NCBI GenBank assembly: GCA_030849065.1
Contig: JASAON010001539.1
Coordinates: forward strand, 1-49,779
DNA: 49,779 nt
Source of the DNA: Jaenimonas drosophilae
Taxonomy: Eukaryota > Euglenozoa > Kinetoplastea > Trypanosomatida > Trypanosomatidae
Direction of reading: 5' to 3'
Positions within the stretch are counted from its first letter, which is position 1; the number at the start of each line of letters is the position of its first letter. Both the position numbers and the translations under genes were made by a program. Shown one piece after another: positions 27,501 through 35,830 of the stretch. Under the pieces are notes generated by a model. It saw only the letters and a program-made list of their open reading frames with translations. It was not told the DNA's origin and did no database searches.

Positions 27501-28823
27501 GAGTGCTTCATTCAGTACGTTACCAAGAACGCAGAGTCCCCACTGCTGCACTGTACCAAATACCCCGACGCGGGTGCCTCCCACGGGTCAAGCCCAATGG
27601 CTTCAAGTGTGGGCACCTACCCCACAACTGGAGCAGCGTACGCAGCGCTGCCCGCGGAGCTGTCCTTCGTCGCGCATGCTGTCCGCTTCTCCATGTTGCA
27701 GACGCCTTCACCTAACCTGTGGCGTGTGGCCCTTGATTGGTTCCCCACAGCTGTTCTTCCACTCCCCCATCTTCATGAACAGCTCGTGCGCCAGCGTTTT
27801 GGCGCAGTCACGTCATCACCACCTGAGCAAGTGGTGGAGCAGGCGGATGCCGTCCCATGTGGCTCACCCGTTGCGCCGTCCATGTCTTTTGTGGAGGCAG
27901 CGCGATGTGGTGACCGGGCTAGCCTGCGAGAGCACCTCCACCGCCGGTCTGAGCGCCGCGTCACCGTTGGTGCCGCCCTAAAGGCACTCCACGCCACTGG
28001 AGATTGGCAGACGTCGCTCTACGTCTTTGAGGAAGCGACAAGGTGCGACAAGCTCCCCTATGAGTCGGTGTCCACGGTACTCACCACATTGGTGGATGGT
28101 GGTGCTCCGTGGGAATCAACGCTGCGCTGCTTCGCCCACGCCTCGTCCTACACCCGACCTGATGTGATGTGCACCGTGGCTGCAATGCGTGCCTGCTCCA
28201 CTGGCCAACAGTGGGAGATGGCATTCCGCGTGCTGAAACAGAGCGTCCTCACACAGCACCAGCCGGTGCCACAGGTGGTGGATCTGGCCATCAGCACAGC
28301 CCTCCACTGTGGTATCTGGTCACGTGCCTTGCATGCAGCCGAGATGTACCAACAGACATCCAACTCCTCACTAGCCCACACGGTATTGCAGACCTATGTG
28401 GCCACCCAGCACTTCTCCGAGGCGGTGGAGTACTTCTACGCCTGCTCCGTCCGTGGTCTACGACCACTGGATGCTTCGGTTGAGCTCGCACTGAGTGCAA
28501 GTGACAGCGTGAGTGAAGAGTACCGCCAGTTGGCACGCATGGCGGGTGCGGTTGCTTCTGCCCTGGAGGACCTCTTTGTCATCTCAGGAGTGATTCTGGA
28601 ACACTTGATGGTGGTGCATCGTCAATGGAGAGACAAGGAGGAGGGTTCCCTCTTCGAGAAGCCCTACGGAGCCTACATGTCTGCCTCCTTCATTTGGCGT
28701 ACCCCAGCTCACTTACATGAAGATTCAACGTCTCTGTCTCAGTCGCCGCCACTCATGACCGCCCTAACGCCGACGGAGTCACCCAGGCTCCTCTCCCCCA
28801 CATCGGGTATCGTCAACCCATGA
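24597..28823 (+). CDS. Large PPR-like helical repeat protein, probably mitochondrial
   Basis: The protein has 1408 residues from 24597. The N-terminus (MPSHMIGACNGGTWWRRRTV..., then rich in Arg, Ser and Trp, with no acidic residue in about the first 45) looks like a mitochondrial targeting sequence. The body is all helical. Pentatricopeptide-like repeats are clearest near the C-terminus (about 1125-1330), for example ALKALHATGDWQTSLYVFEE, AMRACSTGQQWEMAFRVLKQ, ALHCGIWSRALHAAEMYQQ and TYVATQHFSEAVEYFYAC. Each has the paired-helix pattern with G-W and A...F/Y positions. Weaker repeats occur at about 405-520 and 830-960. Kinetoplastids have many PPR proteins that bind mitochondrial RNAs in the mitoribosome, polyadenylation and stabilisation complexes. 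Which of these this one joins cannot be told from sequence. Confidence 0.72.
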   Translation: MPSHMIGACNGGTWWRRRTVLTAHRWSRLSGWNPSRAASCHPLVDGPRPSPSPESPLDYIRINPRSQRPPRSVRGVLQAVALHIARGELPSTAHARRPLSKEDEGGSVVPIATFDALSLLQRRCVWGCRQAERMAMALADLSASLDQGSGGGPHALWRAWRTTPSNGEAPPPRLHCPVEYLAEIPLPGALTEMLRWCGRRLLDHAAELKEEARVIAVALHERRETTQPTPPPYGWSPGDFAIMRMSCFQPLVDLLAGLIKVAEQLLAVVVELLWVHLHPSALDSPPRDDLQALQALCEEVVLAVLESGNTIVGDIVAPFLGELMSQRSTITEHVELQRRLHRWRASLTLSCSLTCRALSSQKEDDVVALRLARAMGQWNEEISNRLTEDDVAQSNSKHHAPTDVWHHLQWLAPEARWTLVYILAQHGRAMEVEEVMKAWTAIDSTLDGLPLRLRMSVLARVHADACHHQASTKHDRVEDLYFLLQHSMVVPTATLNEYATVMRRALAQTTPSPSPRNPTPLDDGLLSPALVWGRGAHLPAEQRSALCWMCVHINRLRGGGVLSMEDVYLLLALAHNQRRQVDYDLLHGSGWRQDAPTPGPPRTEALLRSAQRFVMTEVGMSMDEFLADAYLQPHAVKSFSPAAPIVGSVVLFKAAAKELLLMIARRCARGECIGTMWESALRAATTVVESTDVKAVKGEVVEFIVMALAQEANTASAAPSPKCTRAEAVVQFAPLLSTFAMAHIIQSTRVVWHLKWTQCLQLLPFAPLGSQSQMHLLRRIAEHHRGRQWITGSPGLHDATQHVKCLQMVLTNAHTLLRRGSTESRSLTILYQSQWQRAMQLFDAATPRVQAVTASHLIRLIISANVWLRMEDNYMRSLVRLAMRHSQGGGSSLAEDVLSLAVHQGLWHAGLRFQQLLQSEVPLLLHQSVKARQYSSQLCHGLLQRTSLAKTVAMLTKRTRQGQWEAASECFIQYVTKNAESPLLHCTKYPDAGASHGSSPMASSVGTYPTTGAAYAALPAELSFVAHAVRFSMLQTPSPNLWRVALDWFPTAVLPLPHLHEQLVRQRFGAVTSSPPEQVVEQADAVPCGSPVAPSMSFVEAARCGDRASLREHLHRRSERRVTVGAALKALHATGDWQTSLYVFEEATRCDKLPYESVSTVLTTLVDGGAPWESTLRCFAHASSYTRPDVMCTVAAMRACSTGQQWEMAFRVLKQSVLTQHQPVPQVVDLAISTALHCGIWSRALHAAEMYQQTSNSSLAHTVLQTYVATQHFSEAVEYFYACSVRGLRPLDASVELALSASDSVSEEYRQLARMAGAVASALEDLFVISGVILEHLMVVHRQWRDKEEGSLFEKPYGAYMSASFIWRTPAHLHEDSTSLSQSPPLMTALTPTESPRLLSPTSGIVNP

Positions 28824-28913
28824 AAGACGCACAACCACACACACAATCTCTGAACATACCCATGACCAAGCCCTTGGTACTGTGGATTCCACGCCCCATC
28901 CTACTCATGCAGA

Positions 28914-28946
28914 CTTTTGTTTCTTATTTACTTCATTCTCTTTCAG
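28914..28946 (+). promoter_or_regulatory. Predicted spliced-leader acceptor for the CCCH gene
   Basis: The tract TTTTGTTTCTTATTTACTTC continues to CTCTTTCAG, with the AG at 28945-28946. An ATG at 28956 opens a 13-codon out-of-frame upstream frame that ends at 28997, before the main ATG at 29071. Confidence 0.65.
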
Positions 28947-29070
28947 TGGTAGTACATGGACGCACAAGGTGAGGTACCCCCAATCCTGTGCCACTGATTG
29001 AGCAGCCAGTGCAGTCACACTGACTACGAAAGGAAGCCTAGCCTGCTGCCTTCCATTGAATCCGTTGGAG

Positions 29071-30810
29071 ATGCGCACATTTGTCTTCATCAGTGAAATT
29101 CCGCCCTTCCTACTAGAGCCTCTGGCCATTGCCTCTCACGGCTCCAGCTCAGGCAAGCCCCAACGGGACCCCACCTATGAACGTCTGCGCCGTCTGCTCG
29201 TCGACCACTCATCAGGAGTGATGGTCGTGATGCACCTCGGCTCCCGTGGCTACGGCCTTGCTCTTTATGCCTCCAAGGAAGAGGCTCTGGCTGCCTGCCA
29301 GACAACCATTCAGCCTGATAGCCAAAACGGTGCCACCTACCCGCCCCTTCGCCTCCGCATCGTGGAGCGCGAGACGGCACCCCCACCTGAGGCTGTGTAC
29401 AGCCCCACAATTCTCATTGAGGGTGAGTCTGTGCTGAAGAGCGAGCTTGCCGATACCAGAGGACTGGAGGGGACCTACCGCGGTCAGTGTGTTCCCCGCT
29501 GGTGCCCCAAAACGGTGGAAAAGGTGGACTGTCCCTTTGGGACCAACTGCAACCGCATTCATCGGCTGGCCTACCAGCGAACGGTGCGCAAGCTTCCCCG
29601 TACCGATGAAGAAGAGTGGGCCGGGGCACTCCACCACCTGTCACCCGAGGAGCGTGAGGTGGTGAATCGCATCACACACAGCCATCGTGAGGCACAGGAG
29701 CATGTGGTGCCCACCGAGCTCCGTCTACAGCCTTCGGTCTACGTGCCTGTGACGCGCGAGGAGGCGCGGACACTGGTGTGTGGTCGTGGTAAGCCAGAGT
29801 ACGAGAGCCTACTACAGGGGCTGACGAAGCGTGTGGAGTCTGCCTGCGCAGAAGCCAACCTCAAGCCAGACTCACTCTTCATGCAGCTGACAATTCCAGG
29901 TGGGGCACCGTGGGACTGGGGATTGGGAGACTCTACCCCAGGTGGCGGCTTAAGCCGCCTACGTGAGCGCTGCACTCTACCTGCGAATGGGGCACCAACT
30001 CCACTCGAGCGCGACATCTTTGCTCAGCGCCTATTCCATGCCGTCAATCACATCAATCGGTTTCCAGCGGCTGAGACGGGACTCCGCGCCTTTGGTTGGA
30101 GCCAACGCGTGGGTCGTGCGCTGGAGGCGTACCTTGAGCGGGATGGAGGAAAAGAAGAGCTGTTCATCTGCGTGCAGCCGTGGCTCTATCTTCCCACCGT
30201 GGGCTGTGAGGCCACGCTGTTTCTGGAGCGTGGAGGCCGGCGACTGCGTGGACTGGTGCAACGCTACGGCGAGCTGCGTCTCATGACCTCCGCCTCCTAT
30301 CTGCACAAGGCAACCCAAGAGAAGGAGGCGGTGAACCGAGCGCTCGACCACTTTGCAGTGTTGGGCAGCCACGCTGACACACCAGCGGAAGAGGGCCTTG
30401 AACAAGACATGCAACTCTTTGCTCGACCTCTTCGCACCGCCGCGTTGAGTCTTCGACGCCACCTTGCTGGCCGCCGGACTGCTGGAGCATCGTCATCGCC
30501 ATCCGTCGCGCTACCTGCAGGAGCTTCCTGGTGCGCGCACCTCGCAGTAGTGTTGCCAGTGCCCGTTGACGGAGTTGTGCATCTTGACCCGTCAACGCCG
30601 CCGACAGTGGTGGTGAAGTCGGTCTCCCCCTACAAGGAAGGGGTGGAGAACTGTGCCCTCTACAGCCAAGTGAACATGCGACAGATGCAAAGTGACGATA
30701 GCTCGTCAGCCTCAGCAGAGGTGGAGATGGTGTGGAACACGCACAAGCATCTCTATGCCTCACTCTTTCCACGTGAAGTGATGACCAAATTTGCGAGCTC
30801 CACCGCGTAA
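29071..30810 (+). CDS. CCCH zinc-finger protein with Cdc123-like region
   Basis: The protein has 579 residues from the ATG at 29071; the open frame upstream begins only with a TTG. Residues 1-95 (MRTFVFISEIPPFLLEPLAI...) could form an RRM-like fold. A canonical CX8CX5CX3H zinc finger uses C145, C154, C160 and H164 (DCPFGTNCNRIH); such fingers usually bind RNA, and kinetoplastids use many of them for post-transcriptional control. From about residue 235 to 545 three blocks resemble Cdc123/D123, an ATP-grasp-type protein that helps assemble eIF2. They are DSLFMQLTIPGGAPWDW (near 270), LFICVQPWLYLPTVGCEATL followed by RGLVQRYGELRL (near 364-405), and VVVKSVSPYKEGVENCALYS (near 514). The Lys expected in the first block appears to be Gln. 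The zinc finger is certain; the Cdc123-like call is inference. Confidence 0.6.
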   Translation: MRTFVFISEIPPFLLEPLAIASHGSSSGKPQRDPTYERLRRLLVDHSSGVMVVMHLGSRGYGLALYASKEEALAACQTTIQPDSQNGATYPPLRLRIVERETAPPPEAVYSPTILIEGESVLKSELADTRGLEGTYRGQCVPRWCPKTVEKVDCPFGTNCNRIHRLAYQRTVRKLPRTDEEEWAGALHHLSPEEREVVNRITHSHREAQEHVVPTELRLQPSVYVPVTREEARTLVCGRGKPEYESLLQGLTKRVESACAEANLKPDSLFMQLTIPGGAPWDWGLGDSTPGGGLSRLRERCTLPANGAPTPLERDIFAQRLFHAVNHINRFPAAETGLRAFGWSQRVGRALEAYLERDGGKEELFICVQPWLYLPTVGCEATLFLERGGRRLRGLVQRYGELRLMTSASYLHKATQEKEAVNRALDHFAVLGSHADTPAEEGLEQDMQLFARPLRTAALSLRRHLAGRRTAGASSSPSVALPAGASWCAHLAVVLPVPVDGVVHLDPSTPPTVVVKSVSPYKEGVENCALYSQVNMRQMQSDDSSSASAEVEMVWNTHKHLYASLFPREVMTKFASSTA

Positions 30811-30942
30811 CACCTCGTAACGTTTGCGTCTGGACGGGCAGAAACGCAACTCCATCCATTCATACATTGTCTCTCAACGCTAAGCATGTTGGTCTGTATG
30901 CGTCAACATCGTCGCTCTATTTCATGATATGTACTATGCTGA

Positions 30943-30977
30943 TCTTCTTCATATTCTTCTCTTGCTGTATTTCTCAG
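30943..30977 (+). promoter_or_regulatory. Predicted spliced-leader acceptor for the UTP4-like gene
   Basis: A long T/C tract ends in TTTCTCAG, with the AG at 30976-30977, 21 nt before the ATG at 30999. Confidence 0.65.
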
Positions 30978-30998
30978 TAGCACGCACACACACAGTCG

Positions 30999-33485
30999 AT
31001 GCCACCGAAGCGCAGTCGGAGTGTGGGAGGCGAATCCACCCCGGCCAAGTCCCCCTCTCCCAAGAAGGGAGGCAAAACCCCTGTTGCGAGCCCATCACCC
31101 GCAAAGGCCAAGTCCAAGACACCGACGACCGATGCGGAGGAGATCGCCCAGGTACGCAAGGGTAGCATTGATTTGGCCAAGGAAATGGATGTGTCTGTGG
31201 TACGTAGCCCTACGCGCTCCCCGCCAAAGCCGCGCCGCAGCTCCGCCGTGATGCACACAGAGGTCGCTGAGGAGCAACCCTCAACGACGGAAGGTGGCTT
31301 TGGCGCCAAGGTGGGAACCAAGGCTCTGGAGGACGTTGTTCTTCGAACGAAGGTGATCGCCCCAGACATCAGCGGCATCTCGTGCGTGGCTGTCAACCGA
31401 CAGGAAACCGAGGTTGTGGTGGCCCGCGAGGATGGATCACTGGTGCTCTACGCACTCTCCTTCTTCCAGAATATCCCCCACTTCACCCGCCTTCGCCACA
31501 CGGGGGGTCGAACTCAACGAACCATCACTCGCCTTCAGTTTGTGGAGGACGCCAACGGAGCGGAGACCTATCTTCTCAGTTCCTACCTCTCCGGTCAGTT
31601 GGTTCTCTACGACGCCGCGACGCTCAGCCCATTGTATGTTCACCAGCGTACCGGTGGTGCTGTGTGGGATTTCTGCTGCGTGCTCCGCTCACGTATCTAC
31701 GCCGCAATGGGTGATGGCTCCTGGCACCAGCTGCACCTCTCTGCTTCTTCGTCCGCAGCCCATGGGCCGCAACTTAGTCTTCAGCGCATCATTCCTGCCA
31801 TCACGGGTGCAGACCGTGCCTTGAGTGTCGCTGCATCTGTGCCGATGGGACTGGTTGTTGGTAGCGATGATGCGGGTAATGTCCACGCATGGAAGCTCGA
31901 TGATGTGGCTCAGGATCAGTCCTCCACCCGCTCCCTGGCCCAGCATGAGTCTCGCTGGACAACGCGGCTTCAGTCCGGCATGGCACTCTGTGTGGCGGTT
32001 GTTGGTGATCGCCTGGAGGACACCGCCTCAGTCGTTGCGGTAGGAACCTCGGTGGGTGATGTTGTGCTGCTGCACCCATCCCACGGCAACGTCATGTCCA
32101 CCTTCTCTCAGCACCGTGGTCCGGTGAGCACCATCACCCACGACCACGGAGCCTTGTTCGCCTCGGGATGGCACGAGTCTCTCCGAAGCTACCGTTGCAC
32201 ACCAGAGGGGGAGTGGTACCCTGCCGAAGTGAAGCGTCGGACCCACTATCATGAGGCCACCCAGCTGCTGGTTCTTCCACAGAAACAGCTGATGCTGTCC
32301 GCCGCGCGTGATGGAACGCTGCTCTACGCCCCCGTCGCACACGTCTTCACCCGTCCTGCGATGTACGTGAATGTGACGACGCAGCAGTTTGCCTTTGCAC
32401 AGGAGAAGAACGTTCTCCTGCACACCCGTCAGGATCGCATTGAGGCCTTCCGGATGGATGCAGCCATGAGGCACTGGTCGCCACTCTTTGCTCACAAGAT
32501 CAGCGGCACTTTCCACCTGCGCGGGTTGTGGTGCGATCCTCAGCTTCACTACATTGTCTTCTGTACCGATGAACGCGTGGTTCTTCTTCGTGTTTGCTGG
32601 AGAAGTGGAGCAGAGGATGCGCTGGTGATTAGCCAAATGGAGGAGCTGCTCGAGCTCCCCGTCGGACGTGGTGTGGTTGATGTCCACGTAGACGTACATA
32701 CGAGCTCCAGCGGTGTCGCTCCCGAGGAGAATTCTTCCCGAAAGAAGCGCAAGACCGAGGGCGCGGAGGCTACATCCAACAAGCAAGGGGAAGAGGCTCG
32801 TGTCTACATACTCTTGGACGACCAGCTCGTCTTCATCTCGGCCACGTCAACTGCCGCTCCGGTCGTGGTTCGCACGCCACTCCCTACTGCCACCACAACA
32901 CAAAATCCCCGTTATCTTCAATTGCACGTCCGTGACGGTGGCGCCACCATTTACGGTCTGACTGGTACGTGGACCCTTGCCTTGAATGTGGATGGCACCC
33001 CTGATGCCCAAGCCGATGTCCAGCAGACGGACGAAGTCTACCGACTGGTGCGCTCCGTGGAATGCTTGGCCATTGCGGACGGTCAGGGCGATGTGACTGC
33101 TGAGAGGACGTTGGTGGGGCTTTCCCAGCGTGCCAATCAATACCATCAAGGCCTTGGTACCAAGCAAGTGCAGCAGCTGCCAAACAGCCTTCCCCACGAT
33201 GCTTCATTTCTGGCAAGTTTGCCGCCAGAAACAGACGTCACTGGCCCGGTTGCGGGGAACAAAGCTAGTCGGCAGCTGCAATCACAGCCACGCTACATCG
33301 CCACCTTCAGCAAGGGCCTTCTTCTCGCAACGGGGGGCTCGCAGTGGAAGATGGCGTGCCGTGCGTCCATTGAGGCTGCCTTTGTGATGCAAGATCGCAA
33401 ACACGTTCTCGTCCTTGAGCGCAATTTGGAGAAGGCTCTCGAGTCGCTGCCGCTGTGCTGGAAGGTTCGCCGCTTCGGTAACTAA
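30999..33485 (+). CDS. UTP4/Cirhin-like WD40 protein of the small-subunit processome
   Basis: This is an 828-residue protein. The first 110 residues are basic and rich in Lys, Pro and Ser (MPPKRSRSVGGESTPAKSPS...), resembling nuclear or nucleolar proteins. From about residue 125 a double beta-propeller begins. ISCVAVNRQETEVVVAREDG, TYLLSSYLSGQLVLYDAATL, RTGGAVWDFCCV and GLVVGSDDAGNVHAWKLDD follow the order and wording of UTP4/Cirhin blades. Later, HRGPVSTITHDHGALFASGW corresponds to the Cirhin block around HTHDVRTVAHSPTALISGG. UTP4 belongs to the t-UTP (UTP-A) subcomplex that binds nascent pre-rRNA in the nucleolus. A basic, Ser-rich insert near 570-595 (SSRKKRKTEGAE) may be a nuclear localisation signal. 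Other nucleolar WD40 proteins are possible alternatives. Confidence 0.6.
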   Translation: MPPKRSRSVGGESTPAKSPSPKKGGKTPVASPSPAKAKSKTPTTDAEEIAQVRKGSIDLAKEMDVSVVRSPTRSPPKPRRSSAVMHTEVAEEQPSTTEGGFGAKVGTKALEDVVLRTKVIAPDISGISCVAVNRQETEVVVAREDGSLVLYALSFFQNIPHFTRLRHTGGRTQRTITRLQFVEDANGAETYLLSSYLSGQLVLYDAATLSPLYVHQRTGGAVWDFCCVLRSRIYAAMGDGSWHQLHLSASSSAAHGPQLSLQRIIPAITGADRALSVAASVPMGLVVGSDDAGNVHAWKLDDVAQDQSSTRSLAQHESRWTTRLQSGMALCVAVVGDRLEDTASVVAVGTSVGDVVLLHPSHGNVMSTFSQHRGPVSTITHDHGALFASGWHESLRSYRCTPEGEWYPAEVKRRTHYHEATQLLVLPQKQLMLSAARDGTLLYAPVAHVFTRPAMYVNVTTQQFAFAQEKNVLLHTRQDRIEAFRMDAAMRHWSPLFAHKISGTFHLRGLWCDPQLHYIVFCTDERVVLLRVCWRSGAEDALVISQMEELLELPVGRGVVDVHVDVHTSSSGVAPEENSSRKKRKTEGAEATSNKQGEEARVYILLDDQLVFISATSTAAPVVVRTPLPTATTTQNPRYLQLHVRDGGATIYGLTGTWTLALNVDGTPDAQADVQQTDEVYRLVRSVECLAIADGQGDVTAERTLVGLSQRANQYHQGLGTKQVQQLPNSLPHDASFLASLPPETDVTGPVAGNKASRQLQSQPRYIATFSKGLLLATGGSQWKMACRASIEAAFVMQDRKHVLVLERNLEKALESLPLCWKVRRFGN

Positions 33486-33903
33486 GACTCCACAATTCAT
33501 CCGAGAGAGCTTCTGTTCGCTCAGCTTGTGAAGGTTGCCACTCTGCTCGTGCCACCCATGTCGCGGGCAGGAAGTGAGCCGCTAAGGATACTCCAACGAG
33601 CGGGGAGACCCACACGATTAATGGCCGTTCTTCGTTTGCAGTGATAAGTTGGCTGCGGGCCGACGATAAGTCTTTAAAGAGTCGCGCCGATGCAGAAGAA
33701 CTCCCAGCAGCATGTGGTGCTGGTGTTCTAAAGGCTCTGTGGTGCCTTTTGGCTCCCCCAAACCGATGTCTATTTGTAACTCACGCCATATATCTTCTCT
33801 CTTCTTTCTCTTTCTACACCCATCAGGCACAAACATTGGCATCACTCATTGCAGGTACGCATGACAGCTGTGCTCAGGCATTGATTGGCATCTTTTATCA
33901 ACA
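33486..33903. other. Spacer and leader upstream of the DNA methyltransferase
   Basis: No gene is seen. A very strong pyrimidine tract (TATCTTCTCTCTTCTTTCTC and onward, 33791-33824) ends with an AG at 33825-33826. The leader then contains an ATG at 33861 opening a seven-codon upstream frame (33861-33884) out of frame with the main start at 33904. Splicing at the AG at 33876-33877 would remove that ATG. Confidence 0.6.
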
Positions 33904-35637
33904 ATGGCCTCCGTCAGCTACCCTCGTGAGTTCCCAGTGGGGGCATTTGTGGTGGATTCCAAACGTGCACTGCAACCACTGGTTCAGGCCATGCGGACAT
34001 CCGGACGACTGGCAAGCAACGGGCGTGGTGCTCGTAGCGTCACTTCAATGGACATGACGTGGATGCGGTGTGAATTGGCAGGTAGCAAAGCTCCCTTGGA
34101 TGGTGCAGGGAAGGAGAGCACCATTGTCATGGAAGCGCGTCTCCATGAGGACACAGGGGCCTATGAAGATCCCATCACAGTATACGCTCTGGCGGCGAAG
34201 ACAGCATCCGTCGAGGGCTGGTTTTCCCCGATGACTTCTGGAGCATCAACAGAATGGTGGGCAGTTCATGTTACTGGTCACTGGTCCAGCAGTGATATAC
34301 AGAAGTATTTGGGACCGGCATCAACCGATGGCATCCAGCCAGTTGCTTTTGTCCGAGGTCTTCGCCGCTTCCATCGTGTCTGCTGTCCTCTCCATCAGTT
34401 GCCACCTGAGCTTCAGGCACTCCGGGAGCACATCCACGTCCAAAGTGAGACATCGTCAGCGGGTACCTTCTCAGTATCGGAGCTCTTTGGCGGTATTGGC
34501 ATGTTTCGACTGGGTCTGGAGCGAGTTGGTGGGAGGACTTCGTTCGCCGTCGAGTGTGCCACTGCAGCGTGCAGCACCTACCGTACCAACTTCTTCCAAC
34601 CACCGTCATCCACAGCAGCAGCAGCCCCTGCCACCGCACCAACGTCAACTTTGATTGGTGACATCACCTCAGTACCTTCGGCCTTCTTCCCTTCACATGA
34701 CCTCCTCACAGCAGGTTTCCCCTGCCAAAGCTTTGCAAAGGCCGGTCCATCACTTGGCTTAACCGAAGCGAAGGGTTGGCTCTTCTTTGAGGTTGTTCGT
34801 GTCTTGCAGGTATCTAGGCCGAAGGTCTTTCTGCTGGAAAATGTCGAGCACCTCGTACAGCTGGATGAGGGAGCACAGCTGGAGGTTATATTGGCTGCCC
34901 TTCGAGCAGGGACTCTGCATCAGACGGACGGTGCATCACCACGCTATCACGTGGACTACCGTGTGATTGACGGCGGCCTGGTGACCCCACAGCGTCGCCG
35001 ACGGGTCTACTTCGTGGGCATCCGCCTTGACGTCGCCGAGTTTGCAGACCCCAATGCCCCGTCTGGACTCCCCTCACGTATTCTGGACAGCGCCGCTGAG
35101 CGGTTGGCCTCCATGGGTAGGCACTTCCCCACCGTGGAGGATCTCCTGGAGCCAGACGATGCCGTCGAGGGACATCAGCTGACGAATTCGCAGTGGCAAA
35201 CGCTTCTGCGCTGCAAACAGTTTAGACAACACCCCTCGTGGCGCATTGTGGATGTAAAGGGTACTTCCCGTACTCTCATGGGTAGCTACCGCACCAGCTA
35301 TCAACTGTACTCTGAGTTTGTGCCATTTCCACGTAGCCTCACTATTGCCCAGGTGGAGTCGTGGGTAGCTGAGCATGGTTGCCGAGAAGACGGAGACGCT
35401 GTGGACGAAGTGCTGCGGCCGCCACTCCGCTTCCTCTCGGTACGTGAGGCAGCTCGTCTGCAGGGTATTCCCGATGACTTCGTCCTTCCTGTTGCGATTG
35501 ACAGTGATGCCTCAGACTCCAGCGGGGCAGGAGGAGGACTCCCTATTGGCGCGCTGTACAAGTTGGTTGGCAACGCAGTGAATCCACTGGTGACTGAAGC
35601 ACTGGGCCACGCCATCAAGTCACATATGTCGTGGTGA
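33904..35637 (+). CDS. DNA (cytosine-5) methyltransferase
   Basis: This 577-residue protein has all the main catalytic motifs of a C5 methyltransferase, in order: motif I ELFGGIGMFRLGLE (G196-G199), binding S-adenosylmethionine; motif IV TAGFPCQSFAKAG with catalytic C274; motif VI FLLENVEHL (E312-N313-V314); motif VIII GGLVTPQRRRRVYFVGIR; motif IX SVREAARLQGIPDDF; and motif X YKLVGNAVNPLV. The target-recognition region between VIII and IX includes GTSRTLMGSYRTSYQLYSEF, as in bacterial enzymes. The N-terminal extension of about 185 residues has no recognised domain; there is no BAH, CXXC or chromodomain. A single C5-methyltransferase gene of this kind (called DNMT6 in comparative work, also in diatoms) is known from Trypanosoma and Leishmania. 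Nothing indicates a pseudogene. The substrate, DNA or RNA, cannot be fixed from sequence, but the PCQ and ENV motifs are DNMT-type and differ from the TRDMT1 pattern only subtly. Confidence 0.9.
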   Translation: MASVSYPREFPVGAFVVDSKRALQPLVQAMRTSGRLASNGRGARSVTSMDMTWMRCELAGSKAPLDGAGKESTIVMEARLHEDTGAYEDPITVYALAAKTASVEGWFSPMTSGASTEWWAVHVTGHWSSSDIQKYLGPASTDGIQPVAFVRGLRRFHRVCCPLHQLPPELQALREHIHVQSETSSAGTFSVSELFGGIGMFRLGLERVGGRTSFAVECATAACSTYRTNFFQPPSSTAAAAPATAPTSTLIGDITSVPSAFFPSHDLLTAGFPCQSFAKAGPSLGLTEAKGWLFFEVVRVLQVSRPKVFLLENVEHLVQLDEGAQLEVILAALRAGTLHQTDGASPRYHVDYRVIDGGLVTPQRRRRVYFVGIRLDVAEFADPNAPSGLPSRILDSAAERLASMGRHFPTVEDLLEPDDAVEGHQLTNSQWQTLLRCKQFRQHPSWRIVDVKGTSRTLMGSYRTSYQLYSEFVPFPRSLTIAQVESWVAEHGCREDGDAVDEVLRPPLRFLSVREAARLQGIPDDFVLPVAIDSDASDSSGAGGGLPIGALYKLVGNAVNPLVTEALGHAIKSHMSW

Positions 35638-35763
35638 AGTAGTTAAGTAAGGCTGCTTTCGGACGTCATGTGCAATGACGAACACGACTAATCTTCCACC
35701 TCACTTTCTTGACACGAGTTCGCTCACGTGGCTGCGCACAGTCACCTGCTTCGCATTTTCTAT

Positions 35764-35796
35764 GTTTTTTCCTGTTTCTATTTCCATCTCCGCAAG
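35764..35796 (+). promoter_or_regulatory. Predicted spliced-leader acceptor for eS25
   Basis: TTTTTTCCTGTTTCTATTTC continues to CGCAAG, with an AG at 35795-35796; other AGs follow to 35827. Any of them excludes the upstream in-frame ATG at 35675, so 35831 is the start. Confidence 0.6.
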
Positions 35797-35830
35797 TAGT
35801 AGTCCCTTCACCAACCCACCCCGCTCAGAC

